64,000 nucleotides of DNA from Microcystis aeruginosa FD4. Lineage in GTDB: Bacteria > Cyanobacteriota > Cyanobacteriia > Cyanobacteriales > Microcystaceae. Of this stretch, positions 1-8,766 are shown one piece after another. Made by a program: the position numbers and the translations under genes. The notes below the pieces were generated by a model. That model ran no database searches. It had not been told where the DNA came from and saw only the letters and a list, made by a program, of their open reading frames with translations. Each line of letters starts with the position of its first letter. Position 1 is the first letter of the stretch. The DNA lies in assembly GCF_009792235.1 (NCBI RefSeq), contig NZ_CP046973.1, positions 3,596,001 to 3,660,000 on the forward strand, read 5' to 3'.

Positions 1-2
1 TG

Positions 3-290
3 ATTGAAGAAAACCTAGAAAAGATGACAGACCAAAATATTTTAGACAAAGCTCGTCAAGAAGAAAGAATATTACTTACAGTAGATTTAGACTTTGCTCA
101 ACTATTAGCAATTAGTGGCGACAGCTTACCCAGTGTTATTTTATTTCGTCTAGGGAATGTAAGCCGAGAAGTTGTGAACCGTCGCTTGTTAGCCATCTTA
201 AATGACCATGCCACAGAACTTACTAATGGTCTAATCATCTCTGTAACTGATGTTTCAATTCGACTTAGGCACTTACCCATTCAACCATGA
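3..290 (+). CDS. DUF5615 PIN-like toxin, N-terminus cut by window edge
   Basis: The frame is open to the left edge (seven in-frame codons precede the ATG at 24), so the N-terminus lies outside the window. The visible part matches the C-terminal half of DUF5615 PIN-like proteins: RILLTVDLDF holds the T-x-D-x-D-F signature that in this family contributes acidic metal-binding residues. These proteins are thought to be the ribonuclease toxins of small modules whose antitoxin is a DUF433 protein encoded just upstream; the upstream partner cannot be seen here. Next comes a DUF433 gene at 512, which belongs to the following pair. Toxin activity is inferred from the family. Confidence 0.7.
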   Translation: MEENLEKMTDQNILDKARQEERILLTVDLDFAQLLAISGDSLPSVILFRLGNVSREVVNRRLLAILNDHATELTNGLIISVTDVSIRLRHLPIQP

Positions 291-511
291 AAATTTTACT
301 AAAAACACATATTTTTTTATGGTTTATCAGTGGAGATAAACGACAATGACAGAGGAGGAATATGAAGCGATTAAAATAGAGTAGTAAGGAAAACAAAATG
401 AAAACAAGAATTAAAAACTCTGTGTCTGGTGTAGTTTTGATTAGGGTTATTTACCTGACATAAGCTAAATAAAATCAAACAACAAATTGATTAACATCTC
501 AACCAAAAAAC

Positions 512-853
512 ATGAAAGCAGTTAAAGCAATGGCAACCATTAACGAACAAGGACAAATCACCCTAGATAGTCCGCTAATGAATAACAAAAATAGTCGAGT
601 AGAAATTATCATCCTCATCCCAGAATTAGCAATTGATAAAACATTAAATGTATGTGGTGGTGATGCTTGTATCCGTAATACCAGAATCCCGGTTTGGCTA
701 TTAGTCAGCTACCAACAACAAGGACTGAGCGACGCAAAAATATTAGAGGCATATCCCACCCTAAACGCGGTTGATCTGGCAAATGCTTGGAGATATGCCG
801 AAAATCATCCCCAAGAAATTGCCAAAGCAATCCTGGAAAACGAGGCTGATTAG
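512..853 (+). CDS. DUF433 antitoxin-like protein
   Basis: 113 residues. Residues 48-61 (CGGDACIRNTRIPV) are the DUF433 core, normally CGGxPxIxGTRIPV, followed by GLSDAKILEAYPTL, also typical. The domain is a small winged-helix-like fold and is usually the antitoxin half of DUF433/DUF5615 modules. The N-terminal 40 residues (NEQGQITLDSPL) resemble the beta-rich start of AbrB-like DNA-binding antitoxins, which would give it a second DNA-binding part; this is inference. The stop is 3 nt before the start of the DUF5615 gene at 857, so the two are surely co-transcribed. An alternative start is the ATG at 530. The Gly of the family GTR triad is Asn here. Confidence 0.75.
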   Translation: MKAVKAMATINEQGQITLDSPLMNNKNSRVEIIILIPELAIDKTLNVCGGDACIRNTRIPVWLLVSYQQQGLSDAKILEAYPTLNAVDLANAWRYAENHPQEIAKAILENEAD

Positions 854-856
854 ACA

Positions 857-1201
857 ATGGTAAAACTCTATGCAGATGAGCAATTTCCCTTACCTGTTAT
901 CAGAATTTTGCGTTCCTTAGGATATGACATCTTGACAGTACAAGAGGCAGGAAAAGCAGAGCAAAAAATTCCAGATTCTGAAGTTCTGCACTATGCAATT
1001 AGCCTTAATCGAGCCGTATTAACTATGAATCGCCGAGATTTTATTCGTTTACACGCTCAAACATCTCAACATCAAGGCATTGTGATTTGTAGAAGTAGCA
1101 TTAACTGGGAAAAAATTGCCCAAGCTATAGACAATCATCTTTCTCAATTTGAAACTATAGAAGGACAACTGATTAGAATTAAATTACCTAACATAAGCTG
1201 A
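857..1201 (+). CDS. DUF5615 PIN-like toxin
   Basis: 114 residues, complete. It shows the family layout: YADEQFP near the N-terminus (Asp7), PDSEVL (Asp40, Glu42), and LTMNRRDF with Asp61, together an acidic set like that of PIN-domain nucleases. It begins 3 nt after the DUF433 gene and forms a typical antitoxin-first pair. Known for the family: predicted RNase toxins of type II systems, mostly untested. Seen here: intact frame and plausible acidic residues, so it may be active. A second DUF433 gene follows 11 nt downstream, so the toxin sits between two antitoxin-like genes. Confidence 0.75.
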   Translation: MVKLYADEQFPLPVIRILRSLGYDILTVQEAGKAEQKIPDSEVLHYAISLNRAVLTMNRRDFIRLHAQTSQHQGIVICRSSINWEKIAQAIDNHLSQFETIEGQLIRIKLPNIS

Positions 1202-1212
1202 ATAAGAAAACG

Positions 1213-1461
1213 ATGAAAACCACCAACCCACTACTACATCGAATTACTCAAACTGCTGGACAATGTGGCGGTCGTCCTTGTATTCGTGGAATGCGGATCT
1301 GGGTCACAGACATATTAGAAATGCTGGCTGAAAACGTCAGCATCACTGAAATTTTAGAAGACTTTCCCGATTTAGAACTAGCCGACATTCAAGCTTGTCT
1401 AATCTTTGCCGCACGTCGTACAGACTCTCCCAGACTAAAGAATCTCAACCAAAATGCTTGA
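1213..1461 (+). CDS. DUF433 antitoxin-like protein without an adjacent downstream toxin
   Basis: 82 residues. Residues 18-29 (CGGRPCIRGMRI) match the DUF433 core closely, followed by ITEILEDFPDL. It starts 11 nt after the DUF5615 gene and probably shares its transcript. In this family the antitoxin is normally followed at once by its DUF5615 toxin; here the next 150 nt hold no such gene, so the partner was lost or this copy is a solitary antitoxin. No N-terminal extension is present, unlike the copy at 512. The conserved GTRIPV is GMRIWV here. Confidence 0.7.
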   Translation: MKTTNPLLHRITQTAGQCGGRPCIRGMRIWVTDILEMLAENVSITEILEDFPDLELADIQACLIFAARRTDSPRLKNLNQNA

Positions 1462-1471
1462 CAAAAGCCAA

Positions 1472-1511
1472 GACTTGACTTATACTTATTATATAATGGG
1501 AATCCGTGCCT
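1472..1511 (+). repeat. 40-bp dispersed repeat with promoter-like sequence
   Basis: This stretch reads TTGACT, an AT-rich spacer, TATAATGGGAATCCGTGCCT. Nearly the same 40 bp lies in inverse orientation at 48636-48676, where TTGACA precedes the same TATAATGGGAATCCGTGCCT block. The -35/-10-like spacing is only about 11-12 nt, too short for a normal sigma-70 promoter, so it may be a mobile-element end or other dispersed motif rather than a promoter. Confidence 0.5.
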
Positions 1512-1616
1512 AAATATATATAGGGGTTTTCAGAGAAATTAACGAGCGTTTGCGGCAAGGATTAAAGCTGGTTTGGTTAGACTAACTTGATCAGTCCCTT
1601 TGAGGAGAGAAAAGTT

Positions 1617-2678
1617 ATGGCTGAGTCAAAAAGCTGGGATTTTCAGAGATTTTGGCAAACTCTAGACTATTTTGATAGTATTCCCCTATGGAGTTGTCTG
1701 CAAAAGCGGCTCGGTTTCGGGGAAGATAAAAAAAATCAGCTAACAAATGAGCCAGGGATGAAGACTATATTAGTCATTGGTGGGGAAAATGCGATCGGTA
1801 GAAAGGTAATCCCGCAACTACAGCAGCAAAACTATCAAATTCGCGCTTTAGTCGATAATATCGAGTCTGCACGTCAATTATTGGCTGAAAATGTCGATTT
1901 ATTTGCTCTGCAAACCCCGCAATTATTCACAGGGATTGAGAGAATTATCTACTGTCAAGGGGAGAATAACCGCCATAGTTTAGCTAATCTACTCGATTTA
2001 TTGAAAAATACGGGGATAAACGCCGAAAAAACCCTCTTTGACTTTAGCAATCCCAGCAGTGATATAAAAGAAATCTGGGGTGCGGTGGATGATGTGGTAA
2101 TGGGAGGAGTGAGTGAGAGTCAGATAACCCTAACCGGAGGACGAGCGCTCTTTTCCGGTATCGTTAGAACCGAAAATAACGGCGGTTTTGCCTCAGTTCG
2201 TACCAGAAACCTGAATCCTCCCCTAAATTTATCTAACTACGAGGGAATAGAATTACAGGTAGAAGGGGACGGAAAACGCTATAAATTAATTCTGCGTTGT
2301 GAGGGACGTTGGGACGGCATCGGTTACTGTTATTCTTTTGATACACTTGATCGCATCCTGCAAAAGATTTCTATTCCCTTTGGCGATTTAATCCCAGTGC
2401 TGCGGGCCAAAACGATGGGAGATGCAGCACCCTTTGATAGCAGTAGCGTCTATGCTTTGCAGTTAATGCAGAGTAAATTCGAGTACGATGGGGCCTTAAA
2501 TCCCCGTTTCTCCCCGGGGTTATTTGCTTTAGAAATTGTCACAATTAAAGCCTACGGTGGCAAAAACCGCTTAATTATCGTTAAAGAAGGAGAAATCGCC
2601 GAAAAAAGCCTTTTAGATGCCAGTGGTTATCCCTACGAAGCGATCGATTCTGCCGAGATTTTCGCTAAACTTAATTAA
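1617..2678 (+). CDS. CIA30-domain protein with N-terminal NAD(P)-binding segment
   Basis: About 353 residues from the ATG at 1617, which has a good ribosome site (GAGGAG at 1602-1607); the frame is open to a TTG at 1587 but without such a site. Residues ~50-135 look like a short Rossmann segment (VIGGENAIGRKV, G-x-x-x-x-G pattern), much shorter than a full SDR domain. Residues ~140-335 match the CIA30 family (complex I intermediate-associated protein 30): WGAVDDVVMGGVSES, then NNGGFASVRTRN. In cyanobacteria such proteins are often about 490 residues with a complete epimerase-like domain, so this looks like a shortened version. Role in cyanobacteria is not established; assembly or carbohydrate binding has been suggested from the fold. 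Confidence 0.75.
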   Translation: MAESKSWDFQRFWQTLDYFDSIPLWSCLQKRLGFGEDKKNQLTNEPGMKTILVIGGENAIGRKVIPQLQQQNYQIRALVDNIESARQLLAENVDLFALQTPQLFTGIERIIYCQGENNRHSLANLLDLLKNTGINAEKTLFDFSNPSSDIKEIWGAVDDVVMGGVSESQITLTGGRALFSGIVRTENNGGFASVRTRNLNPPLNLSNYEGIELQVEGDGKRYKLILRCEGRWDGIGYCYSFDTLDRILQKISIPFGDLIPVLRAKTMGDAAPFDSSSVYALQLMQSKFEYDGALNPRFSPGLFALEIVTIKAYGGKNRLIIVKEGEIAEKSLLDASGYPYEAIDSAEIFAKLN

Positions 2679-2764
2679 TTTAAAAAAGCTTGCATCTCAA
2701 GTTACACAACAGAACATCGGGTTAAGATCATGACTATCGGGAGCATAATTAAGGAGGTATGTTC

Positions 2765-3385
2765 ATGAATGGACAGAATCCCTACGAACAACTTGGGGTT
2801 ACTGAAGAATCGTCTTTTGAAGAAATTCAAGAGGCCAAACAAAGACTGGTGCAACAGTATCAGAATGATAGCAAAATTGTCGAATCGATCGAGGCGGCCT
2901 ACGATTCCGTCCTCATGGATCGACTGCGGATGCGACAGGAAGGTAGGATTAAAGTACCCGATCGCATTCGTTTTCCTGAACGTCTGACGATTCCGGTGGA
3001 AAGTAAACCGGTTACTAGCAGCAAATCTCCTAACTGGTGGCGAAGCTTAATCGATACACCTTCTGCACAGGATATCGGTGTACCAGCAGTGATTTACGCT
3101 TGTTTAGGAGCAATAACCCTGTTAGTTCCCGATCCCAGTGGCTCCCTTTTACCGCTGCTCTTAGCTTTTGGCGTTTTCGTTAATATCTATTTTTTCAACC
3201 GCAAAGAAAAACGTTTTGGCCGCGCCTTACTATTCACTCTCGCTGGTTTAGTGCTAGGAGTCGCTCTGGGAGCGGGATTAGCCAGTTTAGCGGCCAAGGC
3301 TGATTTGAATATTTTCGGCGATCGCCAAATTTATGCGCTCGTCACTTTTGTGATCTTTTGGGTGATTAGTAGTTTTTTCCGTTAA
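2765..3385 (+). CDS. CPP1-like (DUF3353) J-like membrane protein
   Basis: 206 residues from ATG 2765, chosen because AAGGAGG at 2751-2757 is 7 nt upstream; the ATG at 2759 is too close. The N-terminus (NPYEQLGVTEESSFEEIQ) is a J-like helix pair lacking the HPD triad of true DnaJ proteins. The C-terminal half holds three or four hydrophobic segments from about residue 100 (IGVPAVIYACLGAITLLV, then LPLLLAFGVFVNIYF, then FTLAGLVLGVALGAGL). This is the architecture of plant CPP1, which stabilises protochlorophyllide oxidoreductase in the light, and of its cyanobacterial homologues. A role in chlorophyll synthesis is inference by homology. Its stop overlaps the convergent HAD gene by 4 nt. Confidence 0.8.
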   Translation: MNGQNPYEQLGVTEESSFEEIQEAKQRLVQQYQNDSKIVESIEAAYDSVLMDRLRMRQEGRIKVPDRIRFPERLTIPVESKPVTSSKSPNWWRSLIDTPSAQDIGVPAVIYACLGAITLLVPDPSGSLLPLLLAFGVFVNIYFFNRKEKRFGRALLFTLAGLVLGVALGAGLASLAAKADLNIFGDRQIYALVTFVIFWVISSFFR

Positions 3386-4077
3386 CCAATCGCTCGCAGC
3401 GAGCTTAAGATCACGTCCACTGCTTCGCCAAGGTTATTGACGATATAATCAGGCTCGTAGCTTTCTAAACGGGAACGGCTGCGAATCCCCGATAATACGC
3501 CAATAACCTTAATATTTTGGCTCTTAGCCGCGGCAATATCCGCTTCCGTATCCCCCACCATCCAAGTATCGGCAGCCGCCGGCAGCTCCTTAGCGGCCTT
3601 AGCCATAAGTAGGGTTTTGTCGCGTACGTCGTTGGTTTTGGTGTAATTATTATTTAGACAATAACGACGATTAGCGGCGAAAAAACGACCGATATCGTGG
3701 CGATTAAAGGCATGATCTAGCTCAGATACCCGCCGCATCGTCATCACGACTAAATCGATCTTTAACTCTTGGATTTTCTGGAGAGTTTCCAAAGAACCAA
3801 CCACCGGGCGATCGTGGACAAGATAGGGTAAAGTATGAACAGTTTGACGACGAAGATGGGCAAATTTACGGGACTGATCTTCATCTAATCCTGACATTTC
3901 CCCGATACGCTTCTCAGAAACCTGATCCCGTTTTAACTGCCAGAACTCCGCTTTCGATAATTCCCCAATAATTTGACCTTTATAGGCGGTTTTCTGTAAA
4001 CAGTATTGATAAACCTGGTAATATCGCTCCGATACGTCCATTATCGGTCCGTCAAAGTCGCTAATTAGTCTCAACAT
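3382..4077 (-). CDS. HAD-superfamily hydrolase
   Basis: 231 residues if started at the ATG at 4077 (MLRLISDFDGPIMD); an in-frame upstream ATG at 4116 would add 13 residues before the HAD motif and is less likely. Motif I is DFDGPIMD with the nucleophile Asp7 and acid Asp9; motif II lies near LVVMTMRR; motif IV is WMVGDTEADIAAAK. This is the phosphoglycolate phosphatase-like branch with a helical cap. The substrate cannot be read from the sequence. It converges on the CPP1-like gene with overlapping stops. Confidence 0.8.
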   Translation of the reverse strand: MLRLISDFDGPIMDVSERYYQVYQYCLQKTAYKGQIIGELSKAEFWQLKRDQVSEKRIGEMSGLDEDQSRKFAHLRRQTVHTLPYLVHDRPVVGSLETLQKIQELKIDLVVMTMRRVSELDHAFNRHDIGRFFAANRRYCLNNNYTKTNDVRDKTLLMAKAAKELPAAADTWMVGDTEADIAAAKSQNIKVIGVLSGIRSRSRLESYEPDYIVNNLGEAVDVILSSLRAIG

Positions 4078-4169
4078 CGTTCTAATACTTCTCGCTTTAT
4101 TAATTTTTATATACAAGTTACCCTAGAGTCTTGACAATGACAAGAGTTTTGTCAGGAAAAAAATTAGGG

Positions 4170-4397
4170 AAGTGGGGTGTGGGGTGTGGGGTGTGGGGAG
4201 GTGAGGAAGTGGGGAAGTGGGGAAGTGGGGTGTGGGGTGTGGGGAGGTGGGGAAGTGGGGAAATTTCAACTAAAACCCTAAAACCCTAAAACCCTAAAAC
4301 CCCAACCCCTAAAACCCCAACCCCTAAAACCCTAAAACCCCAACCCCTCACTGATTACTGATTACTGATCACTGATCACTGATCACTGATCACTGAT
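4170..4397. repeat. Intergenic low-complexity arrays
   Basis: Three adjoining arrays fill most of the 400-bp gap before sds: G-rich GTGGGGTGTGGGG units (4171-4260), AAAACCCTAAAACCCC units (4271-4349), and CTGATTA/CTGATCA units (4351-4397). The same three types recur at many gaps in this window, in both orientations. No coding potential. Confidence 0.9.
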
Positions 4398-4485
4398 GCT
4401 TCCCCTTCCCTAGTCTGGACGGTTAGCTTAAAATAAATATAAGGATATGTAAACTTTCGTAACTATCTCGCCAATTGGCTAACCA

Positions 4486-5457
4486 ATGATCCCAACAACT
4501 TCTTTATTCGCACCCGTTGACGATGATCTCCGTCTTTTGACCGATAACTTAAAAAATCTCGTCGGCGCTCGTCATCCCATTTTAGCGGCGGCAGCAGAAC
4601 ATTTGTTCGAGGCCGGTGGTAAACGCGTTCGACCGGCGATCGTGTTGCTGGTATCTCGCGCTACCATGTTAGAGCGGGATATTACTCCCCGTCATCGTCG
4701 ATTAGCGGAAATCACGGAGATGATCCACACTGCCAGTCTCGTCCATGATGATGTGGTAGATGAGGCGGAATTGCGGCGCAGTGTTCCCACCGTTAACAGT
4801 TTATTTGACAATCGCGTGGCGGTTTTAGCGGGGGATTTCCTTTTCGCTCAATCCTCTTGGTATCTAGCTAATTTAGATAATTTAGAAGTGGTAAAATTGC
4901 TCTCGGAAGTGATTCGCGATTTTGCTGAAGGGGAAATTCAACAGGGAATTAATCGCTTTGATACCAGTATCTCCCTGGAAGCTTATCTAGAAAAAAGTTA
5001 CTACAAAACTGCTTCTTTAATTGCCAACAGTGCCAAAGCAGCTGGGGTATTAAGCGAGCAATCCGCTGAAGTTAATCGTCATTTATATAATTATGGTCGT
5101 GATCTAGGATTAGCTTTTCAAATCGTCGATGATATTCTCGATTTTACCTCTCCCACGGAAGTATTAGGAAAACCCTCTGGCTCCGATTTGATCAGTGGTA
5201 ATATCACTGCTCCCGCTCTCTTTGCCATGGAGGAAAATCCCTATATAGAAGTTTTAATTGAACGGGAATTTAGTCAGGAAGGAGACATCGAAAAAGCTCT
5301 TGATTTTATTCACTCTAGCCAAGGTATTCCTCGCTCAAAAGAATTAGCCGATCAGTATGGACAAAGTGCCTTAAAACACCTTGACTGTTTAGCTTCTTCT
5401 CCCTCAAAAGATGTGTTAATCGAGCTAGTGGATTACGTTTTGAGCCGAATTTATTAG
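4486..5457 (+). CDS. sds: Solanesyl (all-trans polyprenyl) diphosphate synthase
   Basis: 323 residues, full length for a trans-prenyltransferase. The first aspartate-rich motif is DDVVD (88-92) in HTASLVHDDVVDEAELRR; the second is FQIVDDILDF (DDILD 215-219); GGKRVRP (44-50) binds the pyrophosphate of IPP. Residues before the first motif are small, consistent with a long chain product. In cyanobacteria the enzyme of this type makes the C45 side chain of plastoquinone-9. It is a stand-alone gene behind a repeat array; the last 4 nt overlap the convergent membrane-protein gene. The exact chain length is inferred from the family. Confidence 0.88.
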   Translation: MIPTTSLFAPVDDDLRLLTDNLKNLVGARHPILAAAAEHLFEAGGKRVRPAIVLLVSRATMLERDITPRHRRLAEITEMIHTASLVHDDVVDEAELRRSVPTVNSLFDNRVAVLAGDFLFAQSSWYLANLDNLEVVKLLSEVIRDFAEGEIQQGINRFDTSISLEAYLEKSYYKTASLIANSAKAAGVLSEQSAEVNRHLYNYGRDLGLAFQIVDDILDFTSPTEVLGKPSGSDLISGNITAPALFAMEENPYIEVLIEREFSQEGDIEKALDFIHSSQGIPRSKELADQYGQSALKHLDCLASSPSKDVLIELVDYVLSRIY

Positions 5458-5999
5458 GGAATAATAGTTCTCGCCGTAGCAATAGTCCAAGCATCGACTA
5501 ATAATAAAAATAGGGTGAGAGTAAAGAGAATTCCATACATCCAAGGCTGAGAAAGGGGGCGAATATCAGTCATATCCAAGTTAGTTTTTTCCTCGATTAT
5601 TTTGACCATGCGATTAAATCCCACTACTCGCATCGGCAATAAATAGGCTTTTTCTGAAGAGCGATCAAGGAAATAATAAACTAAACCACCCTGTCCTGTA
5701 CTGCGACATTTAAGTTCTTTTATATCTGTCCAATTTAACCACCAACCAGAGCGAAGAAAAGCGGGAAACCATTGGGGATAGGTAACTTGTATCCCTGTCT
5801 CTGATAAAATCACTCTTTCACTTAAAGCTCCGTATAAAGCGATTAATCCTAAGCTAATTCCTACCCAAAGAAAATTGGGACTAACGGGGGAATTAGTGAC
5901 TTTTGCTAAAAAGGGTAAGGGGATGGTTAACGCCACATATAAACTTAATAAAGTTACCCTAATTATTGGTGATATCCGAAAAGTTATTGTCTCGTTCAT
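5454..5999 (-). CDS. Membrane protein of unknown function
   Basis: 181 residues. Two hydrophobic segments near the N-terminus (VTLLSLYVALTIPLPFLA and FLWVGISLGLIALYGAL) and one near the C-terminus (WMYGILFTLTLFLLLVDAW) flank a soluble middle. The middle, with TGIQVTYPQW and WWLNWTDIKELKCRS, resembles the PH-like beta domain seen in small bacterial membrane proteins, but I do not recognise a named family with confidence. It is convergent with sds, with overlapping stops. No function is proposed. Confidence 0.6.
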   Translation of the reverse strand: MNETITFRISPIIRVTLLSLYVALTIPLPFLAKVTNSPVSPNFLWVGISLGLIALYGALSERVILSETGIQVTYPQWFPAFLRSGWWLNWTDIKELKCRSTGQGGLVYYFLDRSSEKAYLLPMRVVGFNRMVKIIEEKTNLDMTDIRPLSQPWMYGILFTLTLFLLLVDAWTIATARTIIP

Positions 6000-6010
6000 T
6001 TGATAACCTT

Positions 6011-6294
6011 AATCAGTAAACAGTAAACAGTAATCAGTAAACAGTAATCAGTAATCAGTAATCAGTGAAAAGAAGGCTGCGAACTTGCCACCTAATAAGC
6101 TGTTGACTATCTAAATTACTCGTTGAGACTGCACCAGAGTTGGGAGCAGGGAGCAGGGAGAGGAAGTTTGAGCATTTGTACTAAAATCTCCAATAGGCAG
6201 TTTAAATTCAGTACAGCTTACTTTACACTTTAATACTTAATACTGTTCACTGAAAACTCAAAACTGATAACTGATAACTGATAACTGATAACTG
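6011..6294. repeat. Intergenic repeats, including a 45-bp dispersed repeat
   Basis: The 400-bp gap before cimA holds CAGTAATCAGTAAACAGT arrays (6011-6067) and CTGATAACTGATAACTGA arrays (6262-6294). Between them, 6096-6139 (TAAGCTGTTGACTATCTAAA then TTACTCGTTGAGACTGCA) recurs in the same orientation at 39728-39771 before another gene, with only a few differences. A GAGCAGGGAGCAGGGAGAGG tract is at 6146-6165. Confidence 0.75.
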
Positions 6295-6417
6295 AACGGA
6301 GATTTTCACCTCGATCGCCGGTGATTGTTTGACCGTAAACTGTTATTCTAGGCATTAGGGGCGTGATTTTAAGTCGCTACAGTTATTAATTAATATTAAC
6401 ACCTATTGACTATTTCT

Positions 6418-8059
6418 ATGAACAATGGTAAGCGCATTTGGGTCTATGACACTACTCTCCGGGATGGGGCCCAGCGAGAAGGTATTTCCCTCTCCCTGGA
6501 AGACAAAATTAAAATCGCCAGGGAATTAGATCGGATGGGTATTCCTTTTATCGAAGGCGGTTGGCCTGGCGCAAACCCTAGAGACGGTCAATTTTTCTGG
6601 AAAATGTACGAAGAACCCCTAAAACAAGCAGAATTAGTCGCTTTTTGTTCCACTCGTCGCCCCCATATCGAGGCCCGGGAAGATCCGATGTTAACCGCCA
6701 TTCTCGCCGCTAGAACCCGTTGGGTGACAATTTTCGGCAAATCTTGGGATCTGCACGTCACAGAGGGCTTAAAAACCAGTCTGGAGGAAAATTTAGCCAT
6801 GATAGGAGATACGATCGAGTATCTACGCTGTCAGGGAAGACGAGTCATTTATGATGCCGAACATTGGTTTGATGGTTACAAAAATAACCCCGAATACGCC
6901 CTTTTAACCCTGAAAACCGCTAGGGATGCCGGGGCTGAATGGTTAGTTTTCTGTGATACCAACGGCGGCACTTTACCCCAAGAAATCGCCCCTATTGTGG
7001 AGAAAGTGCGGGAGCAATTGGGCATCGATTCCCGATGAGGAAAATGCGCCTCAATTAGGCATCCATGCTCATAATGACGCAGGAACCGCCGTAGCTAACT
7101 CTTTAGCGGCAGTTAACGAGGGCGCACGCATGATTCAAGGCACAATTAATGGTTATGGGGAACGCTGCGGCAATGCCAATTTATGTACTTTAATTCCCAA
7201 TCTTCAGTTAAAAATGGGATTTTCTTGCCTAGAAGAAAATCAATTAGGCCGATTGACGGGAACTAGCCGGAAAATCAGCGAAATGGTCAATTTAGCCCCA
7301 GATGATCATGCTCCCTTCGTCGGACGTTCCGCTTTTGCCCATAAAGGCGGAATTCACGTTTCTGCGGTGGCGAAAAATCCCCTCACCTACGAACATATTA
7401 ACCCAGAAGCGATCGGTAATCAGCGCCGCATCGTCATTTCTGACCAATCGGGGTTAAGTAATGTCTTAGCGAAAGCGCGTAGTTTTGGCATCGATTTAAA
7501 TAAAGATGATCCCACCTGTCGGCAAATTTTGGAACGTTTAAAAATCTTGGAAAGTGAGGGTTATCAATTTGAGGCAGCCGAAGCTAGTTTTGAGTTATTA
7601 ATGCGGGAAGCTTTGGCACAGAGAAGCCACCTTTTTGAATTAAAAGGATTCCAAGTTTATTGTGATATGCTCCGGGATAGTGGTAATGCGATCGCTACAA
7701 TTAAAGTACGGGTAAAAGAGGAAGATTTATTAGAAGTGGCCGAGGGTAACGGGCCTGTGGCTGCTTTAGATCTGGCTTTAAGAAAGGCTTTAGTCAAATT
7801 CTATCCCGAAATTGCTAATTTTCACCTGACCGATTATAAAGTGAGAATCCTCGATAGTGGTTCGGGGACGGCAGCGAAAACTAGGGTTTTAATCGAGTCG
7901 AGTAACGGTCAACAAAGATGGACTACTGTGGGAGTGTCTAGTAATATTTTGGAAGCTTCCTATCAAGCAGTAGTAGAAGGAATTGAATACGGTTTATATC
8001 TGCTGCAAAACAATAAACTAGAATTATCGGGTCAATTTTGTCCTTTGGGGATAATTTAA
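6418..8059 (+). pseudogene. cimA: Citramalate synthase interrupted by a frameshift
   Basis: The 5' part (6418-7038) begins MNNGKRIWVYDTTLRDGAQREG, the HMGL-like/LeuA-type catalytic start; the 3' part, in the +2 frame, picks up at about 7027 with PDEENAPQLGIHAHND and runs to 8059, including the C-terminal LeuA regulatory domain. Together they give a full-length CimA-type enzyme (about 545 residues), which condenses acetyl-CoA and pyruvate to citramalate for isoleucine synthesis. Removing one base within GATTCCC (7026-7032) restores a single frame. Both halves are well conserved, so this is either a very recent mutation or an assembly error. ATG 6418 is preferred over the upstream TTG at 6406. 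If real, the catalytic half alone would lack the His-x-His-N metal site. Confidence 0.85.
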
Positions 8060-8063
8060 GCAA

Positions 8064-8195
8064 CAGTAATCAGTAATCAGTTATCAGTTATCAGTGAGGG
8101 TTTGGGGTTTTAGGGTTTTAGGGTTTTGGGGTATTAGTTGAAATTTCCCCACTTCCCCACTTTCCCACACCCCACACCCTGTTCCCCTTTCTAGG
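8064..8195. repeat. Intergenic low-complexity arrays
   Basis: CAGTAATCAGTTATCAGT units (8064-8096) are followed by GGGTTTTAGGGTTTTGGGG and by CCCCACTTCCCCACACCCC tracts. They are the reverse complement of the arrays seen before sds and at 32562, and fill the gap between the convergent cimA and the zinc-ribbon gene. Confidence 0.85.
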
Positions 8196-8207
8196 ATTAA
8201 ATAACCC

Positions 8208-8702
8208 CTAGGATAATAATCTAGTGACCAAAGAATTTTGCCAACGACGAGCCAAGGCCCGCAGATACATATTAACGGGAAACTGATAATATTCGACAAT
8301 TAACCAGAGTAAACAAATAGCATGGCAAATAAAGGTTAAAATCGACCAAAATAGAGGCACCCATGACAAAGGACTCCCCTCGACTGGAGGAAAAAGATAG
8401 GCTCCCGTAGTCACAATTGCTGTGGGAAAAATCACAAATCCCAAACCGATAATTAAGTAAAAACCTGCTATCTCCATTCCTTCTCTCGGTAAACCCTGCC
8501 AATACTTACCATTCCAATACCAAGTTAAGGGTAATTGACTATCGGCCATTTTTAAAACCTGTTGTTCTAAATTAGCAGTAAAAATGTGTTGACAAAAGTT
8601 ACAAGCATAGGCTTCCATGAGTGGTAAAGTGGCGATTTTACCATGGCGACAGACGGGACAAGAATAGGTATCGTGATAGTTTAATCGGGTTGGCTCGGTC
8701 AT
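8208..8702 (-). CDS. Zinc-ribbon membrane protein of unknown function
   Basis: 164 residues. The N-terminus carries two CxxC knuckles, CPVC at 15-18 and CNFC at 34-37, a zinc-ribbon. Two long hydrophobic segments follow (IAGFYLIIGLGFVIFPTAIV and LFWSILTFICHAICLLWLI), then a basic tail (ALARRWQNSLVTRLL). The overall plan, a cytoplasmic metal-binding knuckle attached to two helices, is common among cyanobacterial proteins of unknown function. It is alone between repeats and the next minus-strand gene, 64 nt away. Confidence 0.6.
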   Translation of the reverse strand: MTEPTRLNYHDTYSCPVCRHGKIATLPLMEAYACNFCQHIFTANLEQQVLKMADSQLPLTWYWNGKYWQGLPREGMEIAGFYLIIGLGFVIFPTAIVTTGAYLFPPVEGSPLSWVPLFWSILTFICHAICLLWLIVEYYQFPVNMYLRALARRWQNSLVTRLLS

Positions 8703-8766
8703 GGTAATGTGAGTACGAGTAAAAAAGGCAATTGCAGATAATTAACTTTTCCCTATTGATAACTAA

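Noticed and set aside
4170..4400. The short arrays as CRISPR repeats
   Set aside because: Units are 5-15 bp without unique spacers; no cas genes in the window.
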